Source: Chloroflexota bacterium
Lineage (GTDB): Bacteria; Chloroflexota; Dehalococcoidia; DSTF01; JACRBR01
Reading direction: 5' to 3'
NCBI GenBank assembly: GCA_028872875.1
Contig: JAGWOC010000001.1
Span: 1 to 49,982, forward strand
DNA: 49,982 bases
Below, in pieces: positions 16,702-24,039 of this stretch. The position numbers and the translations under genes are program-made. Positions within the stretch are counted from its first letter, which is position 1; every line of letters begins with the position of its first letter. Below the pieces are notes generated by a model. It was not told the DNA's origin. It did no database searches and worked only from the letters and a program-made list of their open reading frames with translations.

Positions 16702-17442
16702 TCAACTCACTCCCGGGCCATCACCGCCGGTCAGCGGCTGCACGTACGGCGCCGGCTCGGCGCCGACCGCCGGCCAGATGCCGTCCGGCGCCCGCATCGG
16801 CGCCCGTTCGCCGCCATACGGTGGCGGGCCACCCGCCGTGCGCTTCAGCGCGTCGAGGTACACGCGCCCCCAGGCCGCGGCGCGCGCACGGTCGGTGTCG
16901 CCCTGGAACCCCAGCAACTGCATCAGGTCGAGCGTCATACCGATGCCGAGGAACTGCCAGGCGACCAGCCGCGTGTCGAGGTCGCCGCGCACGATGCCGC
17001 GCGCCTTCCCCTCGTCGAGCGTGTCAGCGACGAACTCGACGAACGCCTCGAACGTCTCGCGCAGGGCAGCCCGGATCTGGGGGTCGTCCGCCTCGGACAG
17101 CGCGCGGAACTGGAGCTTCATGTTGGCGGAGTGGCTGTCGAGGTGGTCGTAGTAGTGGACGCCGATCGCCCAGAGCGTGTCGACGGGGTCCTCGTAGTCG
17201 CAGGCGATCTCTTCCCAGACGGCGAGCAGGCGGGGCGCGGTCGTGCGCAGCGTGGCGACGAAGAGCTCCTTCTTGCCGGCGAAGTGGCGGTAGAGCGCGG
17301 GCTCGGAGACGCCGGCCGCCTTCGCGAGGTCGGCGGTGCCCACCTTCGCGTACGACTGCGACGCGAAGACGGAGCGCGCGCTCTCGATGATCTGGCGCTT
17401 GCGCTTCTCCGCCGGCAGGCGCCGTGCCCGCTGCTGGACCAT
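16702..17442 (-). CDS. TetR family transcriptional regulator of the acyl-CoA dehydrogenase cluster
   Basis: This 246-residue regulator has an N-terminal helix-turn-helix (residues about 15-60: KRQIIESARSVFASQSY, then TADLAKAAGVSEPALYRHFAGKKELF) and a helical ligand-binding domain. The C-terminal 40 residues are Pro/Gly-rich and probably unstructured. It is the first gene of the leftward block. A 16-bp perfect palindrome (17466-17481) lies 24 nt upstream of its ATG, so autoregulation and control of the dehydrogenases are likely. The ligand may be an acyl-CoA or its degradation product (inference from family and context). Confidence 0.9.
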   Translation of the reverse strand: MVQQRARRLPAEKRKRQIIESARSVFASQSYAKVGTADLAKAAGVSEPALYRHFAGKKELFVATLRTTAPRLLAVWEEIACDYEDPVDTLWAIGVHYYDHLDSHSANMKLQFRALSEADDPQIRAALRETFEAFVEFVADTLDEGKARGIVRGDLDTRLVAWQFLGIGMTLDLMQLLGFQGDTDRARAAAWGRVYLDALKRTAGGPPPYGGERAPMRAPDGIWPAVGAEPAPYVQPLTGGDGPGVS

Positions 17443-17465
17443 ACCGCTGCGCCCCTCCCGCTTGT

Positions 17466-17481
17466 TAGTGAGCGCTCACTA
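17466..17481. promoter_or_regulatory. TetR operator palindrome
   Basis: TAGTGAGCGCTCACTA is a perfect 16-bp palindrome located 24 nt upstream of the TetR ATG. Its form (AGTGAGCGCTCACT) is typical of operators for TetR regulators of fatty-acid or aromatic catabolism. I found no second copy in front of the individual dehydrogenases. Confidence 0.75.
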
Positions 17482-17625
17482 GTGGCGACGGAACGATAGA
17501 TCGCGCGGTTCAGGCCGTCAAGAGCGGGCACGTTGCGCTGGCCGGCGCGGTCGCTGGCCCGGGGGGGAGGAGCAGCGATGCCGCGGGTCGCGTGCGATCG
17601 CGCGCCTGTCACGGCGGCGACATGG

Positions 17626-17713
17626 TGGCGGAGGGGGTGGGATTCGAACCCACGGTGAGTTTCCCCACAACCGTTTTCAAGACGGTCTCCTTCAGCCGCT
17701 CGGACACCCCTCC
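17626..17713 (-). tRNA. tRNA-Ser(UGA)
   Basis: Read on the minus strand, GGAGGGG (17713-17707) pairs with CCCCTCC near the 3' end; the discriminator G and an encoded CCA follow (17629-17626). The anticodon loop CTTGAAA gives anticodon UGA (17679-17677), closed by ACCGT/ACGGT. The long variable arm (TGTGGGGAAACTCACCG region) and GTGGGTTCGAATCCCAC T-arm are as expected for serine tRNA. TAGAAT at 17776-17771 (minus strand) is a possible -10 about 58 nt upstream. Confidence 0.95.
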
Positions 17714-17726
17714 GTGTGGGCGGGAA

Positions 17727-17747
17727 GCTGGAGGTTGGAAGTTGGGG
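17727..17747. repeat. short heptad tract next to tRNA-Ser
   Basis: Three 7-nt units, GCTGGAG, GTTGGAA and GTTGGGG, lie just upstream of the tRNA 5' end (minus-strand direction). The unit type matches the GATGTTG arm at 12364. Confidence 0.6.
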
Positions 17748-17891
17748 CTCGCCTCCGGCTTCGTGCGGGCATTCTACCAGCGGCGGACCGCCTATCGCGT
17801 GGCGTTCTCCGCGATCCGGCGCTCCGGTACCATATGCCCGAGCGCCGAGCCGCCGGCGACAGAGGATCGCGTACCTGACAGCACCGCCTCA

Positions 17892-19175
17892 ATGAAAATC
17901 TGCTTTCTCATGTACCAGGGCAACATGTACTCCGGCGGCCAGGGGGTGTACCTGCACTACCTGACGCGCGAGCTCGCGCGCATGGGCCACGACGTGCACG
18001 TCATCGCCGGGCCCCCGTACCCGGCGCTCGCCGAGGGCGTGACGGCGCACAACATCCGCGACTACAGCTACTGGAGCTATCACCACTACAAGAAGGACTT
18101 CGTCTTCAACCGGCCGCCGCTCAGCTACTTCCACCCGGTCAACTTCTACGAGTTCGTCTCGACCCGCATCACGCTCTCTTCCCTGCTCGCGAACTTCAGC
18201 ACGCGCGCGTACTTCCGGCTGCGCGAGCTGTCGCGCGAGCATCGCTTCGACATCGTGCACGACAACCAGACGCTCAGCTACGGCGTCTGGGCGATGCACG
18301 CCAGCGGCTTCCCGCTCGTCGCGACGATCCACCACCCGCTGTCGTACGACCTGAAGAACGCGCTGCGCCAGGCGCGCAGCACGTACGAGAAGGCGCGCCG
18401 CATCCTCTGGTCGCCGTGGATGATGCAGGAGGCCGTGGCGCGCAGCCTCGACCGCGTGATCGTCGTGTCGGAGACGTCGCGCGCGGACGTCGAGGCGGCG
18501 TTCGGCCTGCCGCCGGAGAAGGTGCGCACGGTGTACAACGGCATCGACACCGACACCTTCCGGCCGCTGCCGGGCGTCGAGCGCAGGCCGGACAAGCTGC
18601 TGTACGTGGGCAACTCGGAGGACCGCAACAAGGGGGCGCGCTACTTCCTCGAGGCGCTCAACATCCTCAAGGACGAGCTGGACTTCCGCGTGACCTTCGT
18701 CGACAACGAGAAGTGGCGGCTGAAGTTGGTGCCGGGGCTGGTGGACGCGTACGGCCTCAACTCGCGCGTCGACTTCACCGGCCGCATCCCGACGGACGAG
18801 CTGGTGCGCCACTACAACGAGGCGAGGCTGCTCGTCACGTCGTCCGTGCACGAGGGTTTCGGACTGCCGCTCGCCGAGGCGATGGCCTGCGGGACGCCGG
18901 CCGTGGCGACAGAAATCGGCGCCTACCGCGAGATCGTCGAGCACGGCACGAGCGGCTGGCTCGTGCCGCCCGCCGACCCGCGCGCCCTTGCGGCGGCGAT
19001 CCGGATGCTGTGGAATGACGCATCGCTGCGCCAGCGGCTCGGCGAGGGTGGGCGGCGGCGCATCGTGGAGAAGTTCAACTGGCGCACGGCCGCCGAACAG
19101 ACCCTCGCCGTGTACGATGAGGTCGTGCCGGCGCGGCGGCGCACGTTCGCGGCGGTTCTAGGTTCTCGGCTTTAG
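17892..19175 (+). CDS. GT4-family glycosyltransferase
   Basis: This 427-residue GT-B glycosyltransferase opens MKICFLMYQGNMYSGGQGVYLHYL (Gly-rich donor-side loop). It carries the GT4 signatures YVGNSEDRNKG, and SSVHEGFGLPLAEAMACGTPAVAT with the E-x7-E that contacts the nucleotide sugar. A cytosolic role in glycan or glycolipid assembly is expected; donor and acceptor are unknown. The ATG at 17892 lacks a clear ribosome site but begins the family's first strand; the longer frame upstream runs antisense through tRNA-Ser. The last codons and stop are written in a heptad tract (19154-19181), so the C terminus VLGSRL is probably recent. Methyltransferases follow on the same strand. Confidence 0.93.
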   Translation: MKICFLMYQGNMYSGGQGVYLHYLTRELARMGHDVHVIAGPPYPALAEGVTAHNIRDYSYWSYHHYKKDFVFNRPPLSYFHPVNFYEFVSTRITLSSLLANFSTRAYFRLRELSREHRFDIVHDNQTLSYGVWAMHASGFPLVATIHHPLSYDLKNALRQARSTYEKARRILWSPWMMQEAVARSLDRVIVVSETSRADVEAAFGLPPEKVRTVYNGIDTDTFRPLPGVERRPDKLLYVGNSEDRNKGARYFLEALNILKDELDFRVTFVDNEKWRLKLVPGLVDAYGLNSRVDFTGRIPTDELVRHYNEARLLVTSSVHEGFGLPLAEAMACGTPAVATEIGAYREIVEHGTSGWLVPPADPRALAAAIRMLWNDASLRQRLGEGGRRRIVEKFNWRTAAEQTLAVYDEVVPARRRTFAAVLGSRL

Positions 19176-19181
19176 GTTTTC
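19154..19181 (+). repeat. heptad tract at the end of the glycosyltransferase gene
   Basis: Four units, GGTTCTA, GGTTCTC, GGCTTTA and GGTTTTC, run over the stop codon at 19173-19175. The tract is much lower in GC than the surrounding coding sequence and differs from it in strand composition. Confidence 0.8.
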
Positions 19182-19212
19182 TTCGATCCTGGTTCCACGC
19201 CCGGAGCGTCTC

Positions 19213-19998
19213 ATGCCCGACAACATCGTCAACATCGACTTCCGGCGACACTTCCACCTGCGGCCGGGGGAGCGCGTGCTCGACCTCGGCTGCGGCAACG
19301 GGCGCCACACGCTGGAAGCCGCACGCTTCCCGGTGCGCGTCGTGGGGCTCGACTTCTCGCGCGAGGACCTGAACGCCGCGAAGTTCATGCTCGCCGACCT
19401 CAAGCGCAAGGGCGAGGCGCCTGGGCAGGTCGATTTCATCGTCGGCGACGCGCAGCACCTGCCGTTCCGCGACGGCGCCTTCGACAAGTCGCTCTGTACC
19501 GAGGTCTTCGAGCACATCCCGGACGACCGCGCGGGGATCGCCGAGTTCGAGCGCGTGACGAAGCCGGGCGCTCCTGTCGCCGTGAGCGTGCCGAACTACT
19601 GGCCGGAGACGGTGTTCTGGACGCTGAGCTGGGGCTACTGGCACACGCCCGGCGGCCACGTGCGACGCTACCGCCCGGGCGAGATGTGGCGCATCCTCGA
19701 AGCGCAGAACATCGATGTCCATTTTCAGCGCAACCGGCACTCCTTCCAGGCGGTGTACTGGTTTCTGCGCTGCCTCTTCGGCAAGGACAACGAGAACTTC
19801 CCGCCGGTGCGCGCGTTCTTCAAGTTCATCAACTGGCACCACGCGCGCCGGATCAGGCTCCTGGAGCGCATCGAGGCGACGGCGAACCTGGTGATCGGCA
19901 AGGACATGATCCTCTACGGCCGCAAGCGCGGCGCGCCCGGCGGCGCGGCGTCGCGCAACGGCCACGTGATGGCGCCCGCGCGCGCCAGCGAGGGATAG
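19213..19998 (+). CDS. class I SAM-dependent methyltransferase
   Basis: This 261-residue methyltransferase has motif I VLDLGCGNGRHTL (residues about 20-32), an acidic motif II (VGLDFS), the motif III region GDAQHLPFRDGAFDKSLC and the motif IV-like EVFEHIPDD. The C-terminal half has a Trp/Phe/His-rich region (FWTLSWGYWHTPGGHVR). The substrate is unknown; the context suggests a glycan or lipid intermediate. CGGAGCG precedes the ATG. Its C-terminal half is closely similar in layout to the N-terminal part of the next gene (GGHVR.YR, RHSxxxxYW), so the two are tandem paralogues 6 nt apart and co-transcribed. Confidence 0.9.
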   Translation: MPDNIVNIDFRRHFHLRPGERVLDLGCGNGRHTLEAARFPVRVVGLDFSREDLNAAKFMLADLKRKGEAPGQVDFIVGDAQHLPFRDGAFDKSLCTEVFEHIPDDRAGIAEFERVTKPGAPVAVSVPNYWPETVFWTLSWGYWHTPGGHVRRYRPGEMWRILEAQNIDVHFQRNRHSFQAVYWFLRCLFGKDNENFPPVRAFFKFINWHHARRIRLLERIEATANLVIGKDMILYGRKRGAPGGAASRNGHVMAPARASEG

Positions 19999-20004
19999 GC
20001 CCCC

Positions 20005-21459
20005 ATGCCCCGCCTCGACCGCTTCCAGTCGATCGACCCCGCCCTGCTCGACATCCGCGCGGAGCACCGCGCGATCGACCTCGGCTGCGGCACCGGCCGT
20101 CACGTGCTCGAGCTGTGCAAGGGCGAGGGGACAATCATCGGCGCGGACCTCTCGCGCCATGACCTGCGCGTCGGCCGCTACCTGCTCGAGATCATGCGCC
20201 GCCGGGGCGAGGTGCGCGCGAAGGTGCACTGGATGCAGACGGCGGGCGAGCGCCTGCCGTTCGTCGATGCCGCCTTCGACCGCGTGATCTGCACCGAGAC
20301 GCTGGAGCACGTCGACGACGACCGCGTGCTCGCCGGCGAGCTGCAGCGCGTGCTGAAGCCCGGTGGCATCCTTGCCGTCAGCGTGCCGGACGAGTTCTCG
20401 GAGAAGATCTTCTGGAAGCTGTCCGAGCACTACCGCACGCAGGTTGGCGGCCACGTGCGGGTCTACCGGCGCCGGCAGATCGTCGGCCTGCTGCGCGACG
20501 CCGGACTCGAGCCGTACGCGGTGCGCTACCGGCACTCGCTCGAGACGCTGTACTGGCTGAGCCACGTCGCGCTCTGGAGCGAGTGGGGGAAGCAGGGCCC
20601 GGTGACAGGCGCCTTCCGGCGCGCCCTCGACTCGGCGCGCGCGCGGCGCTCGGCGATCGTCACGGCGATCGACGACATCGGCAACCGCATCCTCCCGAAG
20701 AGCATCGTCGTGTACAGCCGCAAGCCGCTGCGCCCGCACGAGGCTGCGGGCGCAGAGCACGAGGCGCGCGCACCGGGCACGAACGGCCACGCGCCCCAGC
20801 CCGAGGATGAGCGCCCGACGGTCGAGGTGCGCGCGGTGCCGGCGCCGTTCGAGATCTCCGCGCCCGGTACCGGCCCCGCCGCCGAGCCGCCGCGGGCGCC
20901 GCTCTCGCTGCGCGACGAGCTGCGCCTGGCGCTCGGCCTCGATCCTGAGACGCAGAAGCAGCGGCTGATCGAGATCCTGCGCTCGTGCCGGTTCACGTTC
21001 ATGCGCGAGGTACAGGACCTGGACGGCGAGCAGGCGGCGGCGCCGTGGACGCCCGACGGGCGGTCGCTGAAGGAGATCGTCGGCCACATCGCCGGTTGGG
21101 AGGAGTGGACGGCCGCCGCCTTCGACGAGGTCGCGGCCGGCGCCGCCGAACCGGCGATCATGTCGCTCAGCGGCTACCCGCACGGCATCGCGCGCTACGC
21201 GTCGATCGACACGTTCAACGCCGCGCGCATGGCGGAAGCGCGCGCGCGTCCGTGGTCGGAGCTGCTGGCAGCGTCCGATGCGGCGTTCGAGCGCCTGGTG
21301 ACGGCCGTCGAGCGGACGCCGGCGTCAGCGATGGCGCAGACGGCGTCGTTCTTCTGGCCCGACCTGGGCGGCACCGTGCCGTGCGGCGTGTACCTGCTGA
21401 TGGTGTCCGCGTACCACTATCAGGAAGAGCACCTCGCCGAGGTGCGCAGGACGTCCTGA
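20005..21459 (+). CDS. methyltransferase fused to a DinB-like helical domain
   Basis: This 484-residue protein has two parts. Residues 1-245 form a SAM methyltransferase (AIDLGCGTGRHVLEL, ADLSRHDL, ERLPFVDAAFDRVICTETLEH). After a Pro/Ala/Glu-rich linker (about 245-305), residues 306-484 form a four-helix DinB/ClbS-like domain (LIEILRSCRFTFMREVQ; EIVGHIAGWEEW; AYHYQEEHLAEV). Three spaced His (GHIAGW, the region before AYHY, and EEHLAEV) are the positions such domains use to bind metal. I do not know a described protein with this pairing. The methyltransferase half is a paralogue of the preceding gene. Function is unknown. Confidence 0.85.
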   Translation: MPRLDRFQSIDPALLDIRAEHRAIDLGCGTGRHVLELCKGEGTIIGADLSRHDLRVGRYLLEIMRRRGEVRAKVHWMQTAGERLPFVDAAFDRVICTETLEHVDDDRVLAGELQRVLKPGGILAVSVPDEFSEKIFWKLSEHYRTQVGGHVRVYRRRQIVGLLRDAGLEPYAVRYRHSLETLYWLSHVALWSEWGKQGPVTGAFRRALDSARARRSAIVTAIDDIGNRILPKSIVVYSRKPLRPHEAAGAEHEARAPGTNGHAPQPEDERPTVEVRAVPAPFEISAPGTGPAAEPPRAPLSLRDELRLALGLDPETQKQRLIEILRSCRFTFMREVQDLDGEQAAAPWTPDGRSLKEIVGHIAGWEEWTAAAFDEVAAGAAEPAIMSLSGYPHGIARYASIDTFNAARMAEARARPWSELLAASDAAFERLVTAVERTPASAMAQTASFFWPDLGGTVPCGVYLLMVSAYHYQEEHLAEVRRTS

Positions 21460-21511
21460 CGCATCGCTGGCGGCGTCTGGCAGAAGATGTGGCGGGCCCA
21501 CCGGGGCGCGC

Positions 21512-22114
21512 CTATCCGCCGCGCGTCAGGTCCTCGTAGCGCTGCTGCTGCTCGACCTGCGCCTCGCGGGAGGCCTGCTGGCCGGCGTGGACTGCGTGGG
21601 CCAGCCGCTGCCGCGCCTTCGCGACGAAGCCCTGCGGCTCCGGTTCGGGCTCGCCGCCCGGAGCGCGATACTCCGGCGGCACGCTCTCCAGCTCCTCCGG
21701 CTTGCGCGCGAAGAGCCAGATGGCGACGCCGGCCGCGGCCGCGAGGACGCCGAGGATCACGAGCACCGTCAGCAGCGTGCCGTGCCCGCCGCCCCGCTTC
21801 TCGATGACCGTGGTGGCGGCGGCCGCCTTGCCGCGCTTCTTCGCCGCCTCGCGCCTGGCGGCCTTCGCCGCTTCCCGCTCGGCCTTGTCGCGCTTCTTGC
21901 GGTCGCGCTCCTCTTTCTTCGTTGTCGGCTCGAACTCCAACTCGAGCTTGCCGAACGGAGTCATCAGCTCGACCTCGTGCTCGGCTGTTTCGTCGTGGTC
22001 CCGGTGCTTGCGCCGGCCGAACCAGCCGCGCTTCGGCTTCGCCGCAGCCGGCTCGCCGCGCTCCCGCTCGGCGATGGCGACACTGCTCTCACCACTGGCT
22101 TCATCCTCTGCCAT
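21512..22114 (-). CDS. single-pass membrane protein with charged cytoplasmic domain
   Basis: This 200-residue protein has a highly charged N-terminal half: a WFGRRKHRDHDE segment, then a Lys/Glu/Arg-rich predicted coiled coil at about 65-100. One hydrophobic segment follows (TLLTVLVILGVLAAAAGVAIWLFA, about 113-136), then a Pro/Glu linker and a Gln/Arg-rich helix. No family is recognised; the layout recalls YtxH-like envelope proteins. AGGAGG lies 6 nt before the ATG. It follows the small membrane gene at 22148 on the same strand and is probably the last gene of that leftward operon. Confidence 0.75.
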   Translation of the reverse strand: MAEDEASGESSVAIAERERGEPAAAKPKRGWFGRRKHRDHDETAEHEVELMTPFGKLELEFEPTTKKEERDRKKRDKAEREAAKAARREAAKKRGKAAAATTVIEKRGGGHGTLLTVLVILGVLAAAAGVAIWLFARKPEELESVPPEYRAPGGEPEPEPQGFVAKARQRLAHAVHAGQQASREAQVEQQQRYEDLTRGG

Positions 22115-22147
22115 GTGATCCTCCTGCTGTGCCTGACGCTGAGACCG

Positions 22148-22501
22148 CTACTTCTTCGGCGGCTCCCCGCCCGCGCCGGTGAGGCCGGCGATGACGCCGG
22201 CCGCGCGCCGCACGCCGGCGACGACGCCGTACGTCCGCACGATGGGTGTGACGGCCGCGTTGGAGACGAAGGTCGTGGTGCCCTTCACGTGGTCCGCCGT
22301 CTCCTTCGCCGAGCCGAGGAGCGGCTTCACGCTGTCGTCGATCATCGATGACACCTTCACCAGCAGCGAACGCGTCAGCAGGCCAAGCACCAGCGTCAGG
22401 ATCAGCGCGATCAGGAAGAACGCGCCGATGATGATGCCGGTGAAGATGATCACCCAGTCCCGGAAGGTCGCGACGAACAGCGGTGATGCGAGGTCAAGCA
22501 C
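22148..22501 (-). CDS. small membrane-anchored protein of unknown function
   Basis: This protein of about 117 residues starts with a hydrophobic segment (WVIIFTGIIIGAFFLIALILTLVLGLL) followed by an amphipathic helical region (MIDDSVKPLLGSAKETADHVKGTTTFVS), as in YtxH/DUF948-like envelope proteins. I chose the GTG at 22501 because it overlaps the TGA of the upstream gene and has GAGAGGAG about 11 nt upstream; an ATG at 22531 would overlap that gene by 38 nt. It is translationally coupled to the CDP-alcohol transferase. Confidence 0.7.
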   Translation of the reverse strand: MLDLASPLFVATFRDWVIIFTGIIIGAFFLIALILTLVLGLLTRSLLVKVSSMIDDSVKPLLGSAKETADHVKGTTTFVSNAAVTPIVRTYGVVAGVRRAAGVIAGLTGAGGEPPKK

Positions 22502-23171
22502 GCCCGGACGGCTCCTCTCCAGCGCTCCCACGCATCATATCACGCGTCTCCTCCGTCGAATACTGCCCGCTAGACGACGCGCGGCGCAGGCCCCAGAGCC
22601 GCCAGCCCACCGTCGCATAGCTGAACGCCCCGACGGCGACCAGCGTCCAGTACGCCTGCCCCGCGGCGGCGCCCACCGCCAGCGCCAGCAGGCGCACGTC
22701 GCGCGACGCGAAGCCCAGCAGCGCCGCCGTCACATCTCGCCCGCCCTCGGCCTCGATGCGGGCGCGCGAGTACGAGACCAGCAGGAAGCCCGTGGCGGCG
22801 GCCAGGCCCGCAAGGAGCGGCTGCGGCCACTGCTCGCGCTCGAAGGCGTACCACGCCATGCCGGCCGCGATGGCGGCATCGGCGTAGCGGTCGAGCACGG
22901 CGTCGAGGAGGCCGCCGAAGCGCGAGGCCATCGCCTTCGCGCGCGCCAGGTCGCCGTCTACGCCATCGACCACCGACGAGACCTGTACGAGCACGCCGCC
23001 GGCGACGTGCGCGCCAAGCGCGATCAGCACGGCGGCGGCAAGCGCGACGAGCAACGCGAGCGCCGACACCTGGTTCGGCGTGACGGGCGTGGGCCGGAGC
23101 AACGCCGCCAGAGGCACGGAGACGCGCCGGTTCAGGTGGCGGGAGACGGGCCCGTCAAGCGAGCCGGCCAT
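22494..23171 (-). CDS. CDP-alcohol phosphatidyltransferase (DIPP-synthase-like)
   Basis: This 225-residue integral membrane enzyme has the CDP-alcohol phosphotransferase motif D-x2-DG-x2-AR-x8-G-x3-D-x3-D in DGVDGDLARAKAMASRFGG followed by LLDAVLD. The start GPVSRHLNRRVSVPLAALL and TPNQVSALALL resemble the C-terminal domain of bifunctional IPCT/DIPPS enzymes, which join CDP-inositol to inositol-phosphate. Here the partner cytidylyltransferase is a separate gene whose end overlaps this start by 17 nt. The alcohol acceptor could be inositol-phosphate or a lipid; this is inference. Confidence 0.85.
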   Translation of the reverse strand: MAGSLDGPVSRHLNRRVSVPLAALLRPTPVTPNQVSALALLVALAAAVLIALGAHVAGGVLVQVSSVVDGVDGDLARAKAMASRFGGLLDAVLDRYADAAIAAGMAWYAFEREQWPQPLLAGLAAATGFLLVSYSRARIEAEGGRDVTAALLGFASRDVRLLALAVGAAAGQAYWTLVAVGAFSYATVGWRLWGLRRASSSGQYSTEETRDMMRGSAGEEPSGRA

Positions 23172-23865
23172 CGGCGCCCAGCATGCTCTCCGCGCGCAGC
23201 AGGTCGTCCGGGGTGTCGATGTCGATCCAGCGCCGGCCCGTCACGTCCACGGCGTCGAGGCCGCCGGCGCGCGCGATCGTCCCGAAGACGTCGCCGAGCT
23301 CGCCGTCGCGCGCCGGTCCGTCGATCGCGCCGAAGATCTCGGGCGTGCACCAGAACATGCCGGTGTCGAGCGCGTCCCACGACCGCAGCGACTTGCCGAG
23401 GTCGATGACCCGGCCATCGCGCAGGCGGGCGCGCGTCGCCTCGGCCGCGCGGGCGTCGCCGGGGCCAGCGCGATCGACGGCGAGCCGGCAGCGGCCGTCG
23501 GCGCGGTCGACCAGCCAGCGCGTGATCGCCGGCTCCACGACGTGGTCGGCCATCGCCAGCACGAACGGGCCTGTGACGGCGTCGCGCGCGGCCCAGAGCG
23601 AGCGCGCGTTTCCCAGCTCGTAGCGCTCGTTCTCGACGAAGCGCAGCGTCACGCCGCCGGGCGGGCGGGCGGCCAGCGCGGCCCGCACCTGCCCGCCGCG
23701 ATAGCCGACGACGACAACGGCCTCGCGCACGCCCGCAACCGCGAGCCCGTCGAGGACGTGCGCGAGGATCGGCCGGCCGCCGAGCGGGACCAGCGGCTTC
23801 GGCAGCGCGCCCGTGTGCGGCGCCAGACGGTCGCCGTCGCCGGCGGCGAGGATCACGGCCTGCAT
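23155..23865 (-). CDS. sugar/inositol-phosphate nucleotidyltransferase (IPCT-like)
   Basis: This 236-residue NTP transferase begins MQAVILAAGDGDRLAPHTGALPKPLVPLGG, the nucleotide-binding signature, with the metal-binding Asp in FVLAMADHV and a substrate loop RWIDIDTPDDL near the end. Domain size fits the N-terminal half of bifunctional inositol-1-phosphate cytidylyltransferase/DIPP synthases. The adjacent CDP-alcohol transferase supports CTP as donor and a CDP-activated alcohol as product. No inositol-1-phosphate synthase is in the window. The ATG at 23865 has only a weak ribosome site; upstream in-frame codons do not resemble the family. Confidence 0.82.
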   Translation of the reverse strand: MQAVILAAGDGDRLAPHTGALPKPLVPLGGRPILAHVLDGLAVAGVREAVVVVGYRGGQVRAALAARPPGGVTLRFVENERYELGNARSLWAARDAVTGPFVLAMADHVVEPAITRWLVDRADGRCRLAVDRAGPGDARAAEATRARLRDGRVIDLGKSLRSWDALDTGMFWCTPEIFGAIDGPARDGELGDVFGTIARAGGLDAVDVTGRRWIDIDTPDDLLRAESMLGADGRLA

Positions 23866-24039
23866 CGGCGGCCAGCGGACGGGTGTGGACACATCGATTG
23901 CATCACGTCCAAGTATGGGCGGTCTGCGCGGCGCGGCCAACCGCGCACTCAGCATCCCGCGACGGCGCCGGTGGTGACAGTGGGTCGCCTGGACGCGTAG
24001 AATCACGGAACTCGATCGTGTCGTGGGTGGAGGAGCGCC

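Noticed and set aside
16655-16705. Heptad tract near AACGATTAACATCAAC
   Set aside because: Only two or three loose units; not counted.
17592-17891. Coding extension of the glycosyltransferase reading VAEGVGFEPTVSFPTT
   Set aside because: This is the antisense translation of tRNA-Ser(UGA), a well-known false ORF.
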